64,000 nucleotides of DNA from an uncultured Clostridia bacterium (GTDB lineage: Bacteria; Bacillota; Clostridia; Oscillospirales; Ruminococcaceae), in contig CANQVE010000005.1 of the NCBI GenBank assembly GCA_947627205.1, forward strand, positions 1 to 64,000, written 5' to 3'. A program made the translations under genes and the position numbers. The notes under the pieces are model-generated. The model was not told where the DNA came from. It saw nothing but the letters and a program-made list of their open reading frames with translations, and did no database searches. Positions 44,609 through 54,589 of this stretch are shown here, one piece after another; position 1 is the stretch's first letter; every line of letters starts with the position of its first letter.

Positions 44609-46165
44609 ATGGATATTGTCGAAACCATTGCCGGGATAAATAAAGTCATAAATGACTTTGTCTGGACAAATCTCGGTCTTATCCTGCTTATAAGCGCAGG
44701 AGTTATTCTCACTGTATGCACCAAATTCTTCCAAGTATCGCACATAAAAGAATGGTGGATGCAGACTATCGGCGGAATGTTTTCAAAAAAGAGCAAGGCT
44801 CGGAAAAACGAGGACGGAAAAGGCTCTGTTTCCCAATTCCAGGCGCTTTGTACGGCTCTTGCCGCGACAATAGGCACGGGAAATATAGCGGGCGTTGCCT
44901 CGGCGATTTGCGTCGGCGGTCCCGGCGCGGTTTTCTGGATGTGGGTTGCGGCGTTTTTCGGAATGATGACAAATTTCTCCGAAAACATTCTCGGTATCTA
45001 CTACCGCAGAAAGAACAGCGAGGGCGAATGGAGCGGCGGCGCGATGTACTATCTGCGCGACGGTCTGGGCGGATATAAACACTGTAAATACGTCGGAAGA
45101 GTGCTGGCAGCTATGTTCTCGGTATTTGCAGTATTAGCCTCGTTCGGTATAGGAAATATGGGACAGATAAATAAAATTGTCATAAACCTCGACTCTGCTG
45201 TCCTTAAAAACGTAGATCTCGGATATGCTTTCGGCGATGTAAAATGGACGTCTGTCATAATAGGCGTTATTCTTATGATACTCGCGGGACTTATCATTCT
45301 CGGCGGTCTTAAAAGAATAGCGTCGTTTGCGGAAACGGTAGTTCCTTTTATGGCGTGCGCTTATATTCTCGGGTGTATTGTAGTGATCTGCATACATATA
45401 ACTTCTATCGGCGCAATGTTCGCGGCAATATTCAAGTTTGCATTCACCGCTCCCGCAGTAGTCGGCGGAGGCGTAGGAATAGCAATGAAAACCCTTGTAC
45501 AAGGCTTTAAGCGCGGCGTTTTCTCGAATGAAGCGGGACTTGGCTCGTCGGTCATGGTACATTCGGCTTCTAACGTAAGAGAACCCGTAAAGCAGGGTAT
45601 GTGGGGAATTTTCGAAGTATTCGCAGATACGTTCGTAGTATGCACAATGACGGCGCTCGTTGTACTTTCGAGCGGGAAGATAGACCTTTCTACGGGCGCA
45701 GTCGCAGAGGGAACAAACGACGCTACGCTCGTAGCCGATGCATTTGCAAATGTATTCGGAGATTTCGGAAGCATATTTATATCCGTTGCAATTTTACTGT
45801 TTGCGTTCACAACAGTTGTCGGCTGGTCGCATTACGGCTCGAAATCGTTTGAATATCTTTTTGGAACAAAGGCTGCAAAGGGTTATAAGATATTTTTTGT
45901 AATTATGGTAATTTCGGGCGCAATAATGACCTCTTCGCTTGCATGGGACATTTCCGATACATTCAACGGTCTTATGCTGGTTCCGAACCTTATAGGCGTT
46001 ATAGCGCTTCTGCCTATGGTAATTAAGATAACGAAGAACTATGTTGACCGCCGTATAAAGCACAAGGACGTTGAACCCGTGCTTTCGTTCGATCCGCAGA
46101 TACAGTCCGAACACGCGAAAGATGTTGAACGTGAAATGCATTCGGAAGCAGGGGATAAGGTGTGA
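44609..46165 (+). CDS. Alanine/glycine:cation symporter (AgcS family)
   Basis: A 518-residue membrane protein with about ten helices. It has family blocks CTALAATIGTGNIAGVASAI (about residues 82-101), GGPGAVFWMWVAAFFGM and FKRGVFSNEAGLGSSVMVHS. AgcS members take up alanine or glycine with Na+ or H+. The C-terminal tail after about residue 490 is hydrophilic. The ATG follows AAGGAGATAACA. It is a single gene followed by repeats. Confidence 0.93.
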   Translation: MDIVETIAGINKVINDFVWTNLGLILLISAGVILTVCTKFFQVSHIKEWWMQTIGGMFSKKSKARKNEDGKGSVSQFQALCTALAATIGTGNIAGVASAICVGGPGAVFWMWVAAFFGMMTNFSENILGIYYRRKNSEGEWSGGAMYYLRDGLGGYKHCKYVGRVLAAMFSVFAVLASFGIGNMGQINKIVINLDSAVLKNVDLGYAFGDVKWTSVIIGVILMILAGLIILGGLKRIASFAETVVPFMACAYILGCIVVICIHITSIGAMFAAIFKFAFTAPAVVGGGVGIAMKTLVQGFKRGVFSNEAGLGSSVMVHSASNVREPVKQGMWGIFEVFADTFVVCTMTALVVLSSGKIDLSTGAVAEGTNDATLVADAFANVFGDFGSIFISVAILLFAFTTVVGWSHYGSKSFEYLFGTKAAKGYKIFFVIMVISGAIMTSSLAWDISDTFNGLMLVPNLIGVIALLPMVIKITKNYVDRRIKHKDVEPVLSFDPQIQSEHAKDVEREMHSEAGDKV

Positions 46166-46189
46166 GAGCCTGAAAAACGTTTTAGTCTG

Positions 46190-46300
46190 AAAATGATCTT
46201 AATGGTGTCCGCGCATAATGCGCGGACAACCGAATACAGCGTTTTCCGCAAGGCGGATAATGCGTACACTGTCAGCTGACGACCTGCGGAAAATTAAAAA
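46190..46300. repeat. Degenerate GC-hairpin repeat
   Basis: Contains GTCCGCGCATAATGCGCGGAC, ttttccgcaaggcggataat and cgtacactgtcagctgac, related to the AGATTGTT elements but without their core. Confidence 0.6.
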
Positions 46301-46325
46301 AATTGAAAAAATTTTAAAATAGGTA

Positions 46326-46354
46326 TTGACAAATGTATTTTGTTGTGGTATAGT
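46326..46354 (+). promoter_or_regulatory. Promoter of the GntR/ABC operon
   Basis: TTGACA (46326-46331), 17 bp and TATAGT (46349-46354). Confidence 0.8.
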
Positions 46355-46361
46355 AAGACTG

Positions 46362-46379
46362 TACTAATACTACTAATAC
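46362..46379 (+). promoter_or_regulatory. Candidate GntR operator
   Basis: TACTAATAC is repeated exactly twice in tandem (46362-46370, 46371-46379) at the predicted transcription start. It is a plausible site for autoregulation by the downstream YtrA-type regulator. Binding is inferred. Confidence 0.5.
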
Positions 46380-46425
46380 AAATGTCGCGGAAAAAAGTTT
46401 ATTCATAATAAAGGAAAATAGATCT

Positions 46426-46794
46426 ATGTTTTCGATGAAACTTCAGGGCGGCGCGCCCATACATGAACAACTCCGCGAGAGGATAACCCAGCTTATAATA
46501 AGCGGAGAGATGAAAGAGGGAGAAAAGCTCCCCGCAGTGCGCGAAATAGCAAAGCAGCTTACCATAAACCCCAACACCGTACAAAAGACCTATGCCGAAC
46601 TCGAGCGGCAGGGGCTTATATATTCCGTACCGGCAAAAGGAAGTTATGTTTCGCCGCGTGCTAAATATATAAATAAGCTGAATCAGCAGACTTCCGAAAA
46701 GTTTGCCGAGGCGGTAGAGTCTGCCCTTGCCCTGGGACTTTCGGAGGAGGATCTGCTGAAAATAGTAAGCGAGGTTTCTCAAAAACAGAGGTGA
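46426..46794 (+). CDS. GntR-family regulator, YtrA subfamily
   Basis: A 122-residue regulator. The winged-helix GntR domain occupies residues about 5-72 (GGAPIHEQLRERITQLIISG, LPAVREIAKQLTINPNTVQKTYAELERQGLI). A short dimerisation tail replaces the usual effector domain. This is the YtrA type, which normally represses the ABC genes that follow it. The stop is 9 bp from the next start codon, so the regulator and transporter form one operon. Confidence 0.92.
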   Translation: MFSMKLQGGAPIHEQLRERITQLIISGEMKEGEKLPAVREIAKQLTINPNTVQKTYAELERQGLIYSVPAKGSYVSPRAKYINKLNQQTSEKFAEAVESALALGLSEEDLLKIVSEVSQKQR

Positions 46795-46803
46795 TCTATC
46801 TAA

Positions 46804-48906
46804 ATGAATAAAAGCAATTTTGGAAAATATCTGCTCTACAAATTCAAAAGCCATATCGGAATATTCGCCGCAAGCATAGTGCTTACTTTGGTAGGTTTTG
46901 TGCTTTCTGTTACGCTTCTCTTCGTTTTTGCAAGCAATGCCACAGAGTATTATAGTGAAGCACAGGGCTTGTATTCTCCTATGACCGATTGGCTTTGGGA
47001 CTTTTTAATGGCGATAGTTATCTACGGACTTCTGGGGCTGGGTATTTCTGTTCTGGGGCTTTTTGTGCTTTCTGCAATTACGCCCATATTGTCCTTTAAA
47101 TTTTACAACAACCGTGCATTTACGGACATGATAGGAAGCCTGCCGCTGAATTATACCGAGCGGTTTTTAGGAGATTTTCTTTCGGGATTTGCGGCGGCGT
47201 GCATGCCGTATCTTGTTTCTGTTCCGTATGTATGCATAATGTCGGGATATATCGGCTCGTTCGGTATAGAAGAGCTTGCCGACCTGCCCGCAAATTTTTC
47301 ACAGGGAGCCTTGGAGCTTGCACTTATAGTCGTTTCAACCTACACTTTTTCTTCGCTTATGGTATCTCTTTGCGGAAAAATAAGCTCGTCTGTTTTCTAT
47401 ACGCTTGCAGGTACAGCCATTATTCCCGGAACGATCTTTGTTTATGCATTATCATCTCTTTCGGACGTGGTGGGCGTCAGAGCCGATGTTACGGCACTCA
47501 GCATGATACAATGGCTCCCGCCCGTCGGACTTATGCCTGATTTCGTGTACTTCTGGGGAGAATATTACAGCTCAATGTTCCGCGGGAACCACATTATTGA
47601 AGCCGAAGCCTATGAATATGTCATAGCCGCAGTTCTTACTGTTGCTTTTGCGGTCGGGGCATATTTTGTCGGAAAACACAGAAAGACCGAGAGCATAGGA
47701 AAAGATGTCGTCTATAAAAAAGTGTTCTGGGTGTTTGCCGTATTGTTTGAAGCAATGGCTATAGGCGTTGTGTTCTGCATTGGCGAGAGCGTCAATTTTA
47801 TCACATATATCTTTGCGGCGATCCTTGGATTTTTGTGCTTTATAATTATTGACCTTGTCCACAGCAAAAACGCAAAACGCATATTTAAAGATCTTTTCTG
47901 CTGTGCGGCAGTATGCGCGGTATGCCTTGTATTCGGCGGTGTTGCTGCCTCAACAAAAGGCTTCGGCGCAGAGGACTATGTTCCCGCCGCAGAGAACGTT
48001 GCTTATGTCGAGGTATGGGGAGAACAATTATACCTCTCAGAAGATAAATCCTTGGTATATGACGATCCCGAAGCAATAAAAGGAGTAATCTCCGAGCATA
48101 AGGATCTTTTGTCGCAAAAAGACAAGCTCGAAACGGGGCTTGAACTTGAAATAAACTACAAGCTGAAAAACGGTATGTCGGTTTTGAGGTCGTATGATGT
48201 AAAAACCCGCGCCGATTTGGGAATTATTATTAACGCTGCGAGCAATATAAGATCTTTGCCTCAAAAGGGAGAATATCCTTTCGGAGTTCTCAGCATGAAC
48301 AGCAGTGTATATTCCGATCTTTTATTCACGGGAACGTATGACTATGAAGAACGGATAGACGAAGAACATCACTACAGAATATCAGAAACATTTATGATAA
48401 AGCCCGAAAAGACCGAAGAATTTAAAGAACTTCTGCTCAATGACCTGAAGCACACCGCCGCCGATATGACAAGGCATCATGATCTGGTAATTGCTTATTA
48501 TACAAAGGACGGAAAACGCCAAAGCGAGATGTTCTTTATTTATCGTGAATTTGAAGACGTTTATAATTTCATGAAAGATCCCGAAAACCGCATTGCCATA
48601 AACGACTATGACGAAGATCCCATATCAAGCGGAAACGAAGATGTCGTTGTGAACTATTCGTTCAGGATAACGCTTGACAACGGCTTAAATCGTCTGCAGC
48701 TCAATGTTTCTTCAAATTCTGATGACGCGGAAGCAGCGGAGCTTATATCGCTGTGCTCTGTAGATCCCACAGACTGCACTTATCTGATAGCCGCAGAGCG
48801 TACAAGTCCAAGCTATGGAGACGTCTTTATAAACAAAAAGGACGAAGCCCGCGCTGTCGAACTTATATTGAAATTGCTCGGAAAGAGTATCGCAAATAAG
48901 GAGTAA
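46804..48906 (+). CDS. ABC transporter permease-like membrane protein
   Basis: A 700-residue protein. The N-terminal part has six or more helices up to about residue 390, in which DMIGSLPLNYTERFLGDFLSG-like sequence matches the third ABC protein of the operon. A large soluble C-terminal domain (about 400-700) is probably extracytoplasmic. It pairs with the ATPase encoded 3 bp downstream. The substrate is unknown; such YtrA-linked transporters often respond to cell-envelope stress. It resembles the third operon permease in layout, so the two could form a heterodimer. Confidence 0.8.
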   Translation: MNKSNFGKYLLYKFKSHIGIFAASIVLTLVGFVLSVTLLFVFASNATEYYSEAQGLYSPMTDWLWDFLMAIVIYGLLGLGISVLGLFVLSAITPILSFKFYNNRAFTDMIGSLPLNYTERFLGDFLSGFAAACMPYLVSVPYVCIMSGYIGSFGIEELADLPANFSQGALELALIVVSTYTFSSLMVSLCGKISSSVFYTLAGTAIIPGTIFVYALSSLSDVVGVRADVTALSMIQWLPPVGLMPDFVYFWGEYYSSMFRGNHIIEAEAYEYVIAAVLTVAFAVGAYFVGKHRKTESIGKDVVYKKVFWVFAVLFEAMAIGVVFCIGESVNFITYIFAAILGFLCFIIIDLVHSKNAKRIFKDLFCCAAVCAVCLVFGGVAASTKGFGAEDYVPAAENVAYVEVWGEQLYLSEDKSLVYDDPEAIKGVISEHKDLLSQKDKLETGLELEINYKLKNGMSVLRSYDVKTRADLGIIINAASNIRSLPQKGEYPFGVLSMNSSVYSDLLFTGTYDYEERIDEEHHYRISETFMIKPEKTEEFKELLLNDLKHTAADMTRHHDLVIAYYTKDGKRQSEMFFIYREFEDVYNFMKDPENRIAINDYDEDPISSGNEDVVVNYSFRITLDNGLNRLQLNVSSNSDDAEAAELISLCSVDPTDCTYLIAAERTSPSYGDVFINKKDEARAVELILKLLGKSIANKE

Positions 48907-48909
48907 ACC

Positions 48910-49809
48910 ATGATAAAACTTGAAAACGTTACAAAAAAATTTGACGGCTTTGTTGCACTCGACAATGTTTCATTTGAAATACAAAAAGGCTCGGCTTATG
49001 GGCTTTTAGGCTCAAACGGCGCGGGCAAATCCACCATGCTCAGGATACTCACGGGAGTTTATAAAGCCGACGGAGGCACTGTTTCAATAGAGGGCGCTTC
49101 TATATACGACAACGCTTCTACAAAACAAAAACTTATTTTCATAAGCGACGAAACGGCGCAGTATTCAAATATGACCTTAAATCAGATGAGAAAATTCTAC
49201 AAGATGTTCTACCCGAATTTTTCCGATGATATATTCTCGCGTCTTCATGCGCTCTTAGGGCTTCCGCTCAACAAAAAGACCTCGGCTTTTTCAAAGGGTA
49301 TGAAGCGCCAGGCGGCTGTTATCTGTGCCATTGCCTCAAGACCTGAATATCTGTTTCTGGACGAGGCTTTTGACGGACTTGATCCGTCCATGAGAATAGC
49401 CGTAAAGAAGATGATGGTAGAAGCTATGGCGGACAGCGAAATGACGGTAGTTATCTCCTCTCATAATTTAAAAGAGATCGAGGAATTCTGCGATACCGTC
49501 GGAATGCTCCACCACGGAAAAATGATCTTTACGCGCGACCTCTATGAGCTTAAAGGAAATATCCATAAGATACAGGCGTCTTTTGAAAAAGAGCCCGTAA
49601 AAGAGGATTTCCCCGAGCTTGATATTCTGCTTATAGAGCATAATTCGGGGCTTACCTATATCATAGCTCAGGGCGACGCCGAAAAGAGCCTTGAAGCCGT
49701 AAAGGCAAAAGGACCGTCTTTCTGCGACCTTATCCCGCTTTCGCTCGAAGAAATATTTATCTATGAAATGGAGGCTCTCGGCTATGACAAAAACCAACTC
49801 GACAGCTGA
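48910..49809 (+). CDS. ABC transporter ATP-binding protein
   Basis: A 299-residue ATPase: Walker A GSNGAGKST (about residues 37-45), the Q-loop region LIFISDETAQYSNM, the degenerate signature SAFSKGMKRQAAVICAI, Walker B LFLDEAFDGLD, and switch His in VISSHNLKEIE. A C-terminal domain of about 80 residues follows. The LSGGQ motif is replaced by FSKGM, which is typical of YtrB-like ATPases. Its 3' end overlaps the next gene by 26 bp. Confidence 0.93.
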   Translation: MIKLENVTKKFDGFVALDNVSFEIQKGSAYGLLGSNGAGKSTMLRILTGVYKADGGTVSIEGASIYDNASTKQKLIFISDETAQYSNMTLNQMRKFYKMFYPNFSDDIFSRLHALLGLPLNKKTSAFSKGMKRQAAVICAIASRPEYLFLDEAFDGLDPSMRIAVKKMMVEAMADSEMTVVISSHNLKEIEEFCDTVGMLHHGKMIFTRDLYELKGNIHKIQASFEKEPVKEDFPELDILLIEHNSGLTYIIAQGDAEKSLEAVKAKGPSFCDLIPLSLEEIFIYEMEALGYDKNQLDS

Positions 49810-51871
49810 CCATTTTAAAAACTATTTCATTTTCAGACTTTATGACGGGAAACGAATAGCCGTCATAAGCGCGATAATGGGGCTTCTGGGGTTTGTACAG
49901 CATTCTGTCGTATTGCTGGTAATTTCCTGCACCGACATGGAATATATCCAAAAAGAGATGCTCATAGGGTTTTCAAGTATATTATTCGGCGTCTCTATCC
50001 TTGCGGCTTCCGGAACTACGGTATATATAGCGCTTTCAAACTTTGAATTCTATATAAACAAGCATAAGACGGATATGCTCGGAAGCCTGCCCATAAGCCA
50101 CCGCGAGCGGTTTTTCGCCGATCTTCTTTCGGGATATATTCTGGGCGTTCTGCCGTTTGTGCTCGTTTCGGTGCTGTCTGTTCCGTTTTTTTCGGCAGCG
50201 GCGGGGAGAATGTTTTCGTTCTCCAATCTATTCATAAGGTATTTCGCGCTTGTTATATTGACAGTGTTTTTTGCGCTCACTTTTCTATATGCAATAAGCG
50301 TATTGTCCGCCGCAATAAGCGGAAGAATAATAGGAGCTGTCGCCTGCGGAGCGGTCCTGATAACTGCTCTTGAAACGGTAATTCAGCACAGCACAGCGTT
50401 TTTCATTTCAAATATAACGGGCTTATCGGGCTATGACGACCTGGCGCGGAACGCTTCTCATCTTATTCCGTCAATATCCCGCGCATGGTCGCGCGTAACT
50501 GCTCTTATGGACAGAGACGACTTGTATTTTCGCGGTCAAGGAATGACTGAAAACATTTTAAACGACGACCTGGAATTTTTTGCCGCGGGGAATATAGTAA
50601 ACATTATTGCCTGGGTAGTTGTAATTGCCGTTATAATTTGTGCGGCGTTCTTCCTGTCCAAACACAGAAAAGCCGAGCGCGTAGGCGGCGCGTTCGGACA
50701 CAAATACGGCTATTATTTTATACTTTTCATAATGATATATACGGTCGTAATATTCCAGTGTGACAGTTACAGCTACAGCTTCGGTCTTATATCTTCTGCG
50801 ATAATATCGGCTGTTATTTTCCTGGTGTTTGAAATTTCAATGCGCAGAGGCTGGAAAAACTTTTTTGTCGGAACGGGGGTTTTTGCGGCTTCGCTGGCGG
50901 TAATAGCAGGCACTGTGATCTTGGTTATACTGACGGGCGCTTTCGGGCTTAGAAACAAGCTCCCCGAAGTCAACGAGATAAGCGCTGTCGAATATAACGG
51001 CTATAAATTCACCGACACGGACGACATATCCGCTTTCCGCGAAAAACACCTTAATATCCTCGAAACGTTTAAACCGACTTTGGGCGAAAGATATCTTTCA
51101 ACGGGAAATCAGCTTTACGACGGAGCGGGAAAGCCTGTTCCGGACAACGGTTTGTATGATATAAAATACACTCTCAAAAACGGCGATGTTGTAGAGAGGG
51201 TATACAGTGTATATAATCAATATGACAGCGAGGGTAAAAAGTGCAGAGAAGCCATGAATAATATACCTGTAGGACTAAAGTCATACAACGACCAGGTCCT
51301 CTCAAAGCTCGAAAACAGCAACCTCGACAGCTGTAATATATCGTTTAAAGGTTATATCGGCGGCAGAACGCTCAAGCCCGAAAAGATAACCGAGCTAATA
51401 AAGATACTAAACGAAGAACAGCAGGGGAGAGATGTCGGAAGTTCAGATAAGAAAGTAGGCTCTGTAAGTTTCGTCAATTCTGAGGACGGTTATGACAAGG
51501 ATTTGATTTCGTTCAGCATTTACGAAAGCTATACAAAGACCATAGCCTTTATAACCGACAAGAACAACCTCATGCCCCAAGATGAAACTATAGATTATAC
51601 ATGCTATTATTTTACTATATACAATTATAGCTCTGAAAGCGGTCTGGAGTTTGGACTTACCATCTATAGCAGCGAGCTGTCCGATCCGAATGTAATTGAA
51701 CTGCTGTCACTGCTCACGGAAGAAGAACCTGAAAATAAAGCAAAAGTCGAAATAATCTGTTACGACTTTTATACAAAACTTTATCTTCCCAAAGAAAACA
51801 TGAAACGGTTCGGAGAACTTGCAGCCGAAATATTTAAAACAAAGCTGGAGAAAGCAAATGCTTTAGCATGA
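49784..51871 (+). CDS. ABC transporter permease-like membrane protein
   Basis: A 695-residue protein from the ATG at 49784, which follows GGAGG with 9-nt spacing and lies within the end of the ATPase gene. N-terminal helices contain DMLGSLPISHRERFFADLLSGY, matching the first permease in the operon. The C-terminal 300 residues form a soluble domain. It shares gross architecture with the first permease, so the pair probably arose by duplication and forms one transporter. Confidence 0.8.
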   Translation: MTKTNSTADHFKNYFIFRLYDGKRIAVISAIMGLLGFVQHSVVLLVISCTDMEYIQKEMLIGFSSILFGVSILAASGTTVYIALSNFEFYINKHKTDMLGSLPISHRERFFADLLSGYILGVLPFVLVSVLSVPFFSAAAGRMFSFSNLFIRYFALVILTVFFALTFLYAISVLSAAISGRIIGAVACGAVLITALETVIQHSTAFFISNITGLSGYDDLARNASHLIPSISRAWSRVTALMDRDDLYFRGQGMTENILNDDLEFFAAGNIVNIIAWVVVIAVIICAAFFLSKHRKAERVGGAFGHKYGYYFILFIMIYTVVIFQCDSYSYSFGLISSAIISAVIFLVFEISMRRGWKNFFVGTGVFAASLAVIAGTVILVILTGAFGLRNKLPEVNEISAVEYNGYKFTDTDDISAFREKHLNILETFKPTLGERYLSTGNQLYDGAGKPVPDNGLYDIKYTLKNGDVVERVYSVYNQYDSEGKKCREAMNNIPVGLKSYNDQVLSKLENSNLDSCNISFKGYIGGRTLKPEKITELIKILNEEQQGRDVGSSDKKVGSVSFVNSEDGYDKDLISFSIYESYTKTIAFITDKNNLMPQDETIDYTCYYFTIYNYSSESGLEFGLTIYSSELSDPNVIELLSLLTEEEPENKAKVEIICYDFYTKLYLPKENMKRFGELAAEIFKTKLEKANALA

Positions 51872-51884
51872 AAGGATTGAACGT

Positions 51885-52952
51885 ATGAAGTTTGTTAAAA
51901 AGCTCGCAGCCGTTATCGGTTTAACTTTGACTTTCACAACTCTTGCGGGCTGTTCATTGCTCCAAAGGCAAAAATTCTCCGAAAAGGAAACAAAGTACTA
52001 TGTTGCTTATTCTCACGTTATCAATAAGGGCGGCGAGCTTTGCGGAATAGATGAGGACGGGAATTTCACATCAAGCAGCAAAGTGAATTTGCAGGACGGC
52101 TCGAAGACTGAATTTACTGACGGAAAAAAGATAATCGGCGGAGCACGGGCGAATACACATCTTATAGTCGACGGGAATGGGAATTATGAAGAATTTTACT
52201 TGCTTGACAGTCCGGACTATACGGGTGTGTGCGCGATTACTATGGACAAAGATCGTATTATAGCGTCAATGAACTGCGGATATTCGGGCGGCGTATATAT
52301 AAATGACTTTGTCATTCAAGATCTGTCCGGAAATGTTGAAGTGGATAAAGTCGTTGAAATTTTTGCATGCGATATTATTTGTGCGGACAATACGGTTTAT
52401 ATCGCCGGCTCTATGGACCGCAGCGGAGAAAACGAGGTCAAAACCGGAAAAGTCATTTCCTACAGTTTGACATCGGGCGAAATAAACGAGCAAATGTACG
52501 AGCCCGGAAAAGTTATTGATACTGTTTGCGCATTAAACGGGAAACTTTATTGTGCTTCCCGAGACTTGAACGGAAGTACCCGTGAAATATATGTAATTGA
52601 CGCAAAAACACTCGAAAGAGAAAAAACGCTGGAATTCAGCGATGAGGTTGCGGGCTTGCTTGATTATAAAGGCGATCTTTATTGCGGGATAGGAAACAAG
52701 TTTTGTTTGATCTCCGACGGCTCGATATCGGATACCTTGTGTGAGCTTGAGCAAGACAGCTTTATTTCCGATGTCGCTGCTTTGAATGACCATATCTATA
52801 TTACAACGCGTTTCAATAACCCGGATAAAGAAAAATCTGTTTTTGGTACTCAGATCGATTATGATCTGTCTAGTCGGACATATTTTGAAACGCCGATACA
52901 CATGGATTTTAAAAAATACTCACATTTTGTCGTATGCCCTGTTAGAGGTTAG
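51885..52952 (+). CDS. Predicted lipoprotein of the ABC operon
   Basis: A 355-residue lipoprotein with signal peptide ending TTLAGC. The mature part has repeated short beta units (GNGNYEEFYLLDS, VYINDFVIQDLSGN, KVISYSLTSGEIN, REIYVIDAKTLER) of the kind seen in beta-propeller sensors. It starts 13 bp after the second permease and so belongs to the operon, perhaps as an extracellular binding or sensing part. The family is not recognised. Confidence 0.8.
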   Translation: MKFVKKLAAVIGLTLTFTTLAGCSLLQRQKFSEKETKYYVAYSHVINKGGELCGIDEDGNFTSSSKVNLQDGSKTEFTDGKKIIGGARANTHLIVDGNGNYEEFYLLDSPDYTGVCAITMDKDRIIASMNCGYSGGVYINDFVIQDLSGNVEVDKVVEIFACDIICADNTVYIAGSMDRSGENEVKTGKVISYSLTSGEINEQMYEPGKVIDTVCALNGKLYCASRDLNGSTREIYVIDAKTLEREKTLEFSDEVAGLLDYKGDLYCGIGNKFCLISDGSISDTLCELEQDSFISDVAALNDHIYITTRFNNPDKEKSVFGTQIDYDLSSRTYFETPIHMDFKKYSHFVVCPVRG

Positions 52953-53008
52953 ATGTAAGAAATAAGAGGCAAGAGTTCAAATCAAGATGTTATTTGCTTA
53001 ATAGAAAT

Positions 53009-53045
53009 AAGAGGTCAGGTTTTAAACTCTGACCTCTTACTTCTA
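53009..53045. terminator. Terminator from heptamer repeats
   Basis: AAGAGGTCAG (53009-53018) and CTGACCTCTT (53029-53038) form a 10-bp stem between convergent genes. The T tract after it is weak. Confidence 0.65.
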
Positions 53046-53066
53046 GCCTCTGTATACCTTATCTTC

Positions 53067-54416
53067 TTATTCCTCCGCCGTTTCTATGTCAATATCAAGG
53101 ACCGCTTCCGAAACACCGCTTTCGCTCTTTAAAAAGTTTTCCATTATCTGCTTTTCGGAGTCCGAAAGCTCCTTTTCCGAAACTCCCGAAAGCAGGATAT
53201 ACTGTCCGTTTTCACCGTACATAAGCCCAACGCGAATGTCCTTTATGTCCGTAAAAACCTCCGAAGCCTTTTTTGAGACAGCCGAACAGTCCGTTATATT
53301 CCCGAGGCTTTCATTCAGCCTGTCGTTTTCTTCCTTTTCCTTTTCAAGCTGACTTTGCAGATCGCGAATGGTGCTTTCCTGAACGGCAATAGTCACTTTG
53401 TCGCTGTCGGCTTCGCCCTCTATGCTCTTGTTCTGCGTTACATGGAGAGTAAAACCGCCGAGGTCGTAGTCCGAGAGCTTGTTTTCAAGCTCGCCTATCC
53501 TGTCGTCCGATATCTGCATTCCCACAAGCGACACCGATATATTCTTTTCCATATAGTCGACACTGCTTTGTACAAGCTGAGTTTCGGAAAATACAAATTC
53601 TTTTTTCAGATAATCGTCCGCATTTTTTTCGAGAACGGATTTATACACCGTAAATCCCGCAAACAGAACGCTCGGAATTACCGTTATTACCACCGCCGCG
53701 GTTATGGCCCTGCGTATCTTCTTTTCTTTTTTAGCGTCAAGCTCCGTATGTACGGGAACTCTAAGGAGCTTTGTCACAAAGAAAGCCGAAAGCGCAATAA
53801 ACAGTGTGTTAATTAAGAACAGATAAGCCGCGCCGAGTATAAAACTAAGCTGCGCCGTGGCAATTCCGTAGCCCACCGTGCAGAGCGGAGGCATAAGCGC
53901 TGTCGCTATAGCTACTCCGGGGATAACGTTGCTGGTCTTTTGGCGGGTGTTACCTATTCCTCCCGCGATACCGCCGAACAGCGCGATAAGAACGTCCCAG
54001 AGCGTGGGGCTTGTGCGGGCTATCATCTCGCTTGTCGCCGTATGCAATGGCGAGAGCAAAAAGTAAACGGTCGAGGTTATAAGGCTTATTATGACCTGTG
54101 TCGCAAACCTCGAAGCCGCATGCTTAAGCATTGAGATATCGCGTATAGCCAGCGAATATCCCATAGTAAGAATACCGCTCATAAGCGGGGAAATCAGCAT
54201 AGCGCCTATAATAACGGCGGTAGAGTTTACATTAAGCCCTATAGAAGCAATGAGTATCGCCAGCATCAATATCCACATATTAGCGCCGTGAATGACCGTG
54301 TTTTCTTTCATCATCTCATTCAGCTCGTCATAGCTCAGCATATTGCTTCGCATATCGAGCAGATTATGAAAATATTCGCCTATGGCGCTTCTTTTTCTCT
54401 CGGTTTCTTTTTGCAT
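53067..54416 (-). CDS. DUF389 membrane protein
   Basis: A 449-residue protein from MQKETERKRS (AAAGGTGAACAAA upstream). Six or more helices include the family block NSTAVIIGAMLISPLMSGI followed by a GGIAGGIGNTR region and GVAIATALMPPLCTVGYGIA. A long soluble C-terminal region after about residue 290 has a coiled-coil segment (IRDLQSQLEKEKEENDRL). DUF389 (TIGR00341-like) proteins are widespread and of unknown function. An upstream extension to 54452 has no ribosome site. Confidence 0.9.
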   Translation of the reverse strand: MQKETERKRSAIGEYFHNLLDMRSNMLSYDELNEMMKENTVIHGANMWILMLAILIASIGLNVNSTAVIIGAMLISPLMSGILTMGYSLAIRDISMLKHAASRFATQVIISLITSTVYFLLSPLHTATSEMIARTSPTLWDVLIALFGGIAGGIGNTRQKTSNVIPGVAIATALMPPLCTVGYGIATAQLSFILGAAYLFLINTLFIALSAFFVTKLLRVPVHTELDAKKEKKIRRAITAAVVITVIPSVLFAGFTVYKSVLEKNADDYLKKEFVFSETQLVQSSVDYMEKNISVSLVGMQISDDRIGELENKLSDYDLGGFTLHVTQNKSIEGEADSDKVTIAVQESTIRDLQSQLEKEKEENDRLNESLGNITDCSAVSKKASEVFTDIKDIRVGLMYGENGQYILLSGVSEKELSDSEKQIMENFLKSESGVSEAVLDIDIETAEE

Positions 54417-54527
54417 TTTGTTCACCTTTTGCCTTTCAAAAAAAATTACCATAGAGAATTATACACCTCAAAAACCAAAATGTCAACTGTTATATACCGT
54501 ACTTTTTAAACAGTGTGATGTTTATAC

Positions 54528-54556
54528 TTGATTTTTTTTCGGATATATGTTACAAT
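54528..54556 (+). promoter_or_regulatory. Promoter of the CotH-like gene
   Basis: TTGATT (54528-54533), 17 bp and TACAAT (54551-54556), about 34 bp before the start. Confidence 0.75.
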
Positions 54557-54589
54557 AGTATCAGTCTGATTATTCGTGAGGTGATACAA

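Noticed and set aside
45134-46141. Antisense open frames across the symporter gene
   Set aside because: They are shadows of a conserved AgcS gene with a clear promoter and ribosome site on the plus strand.
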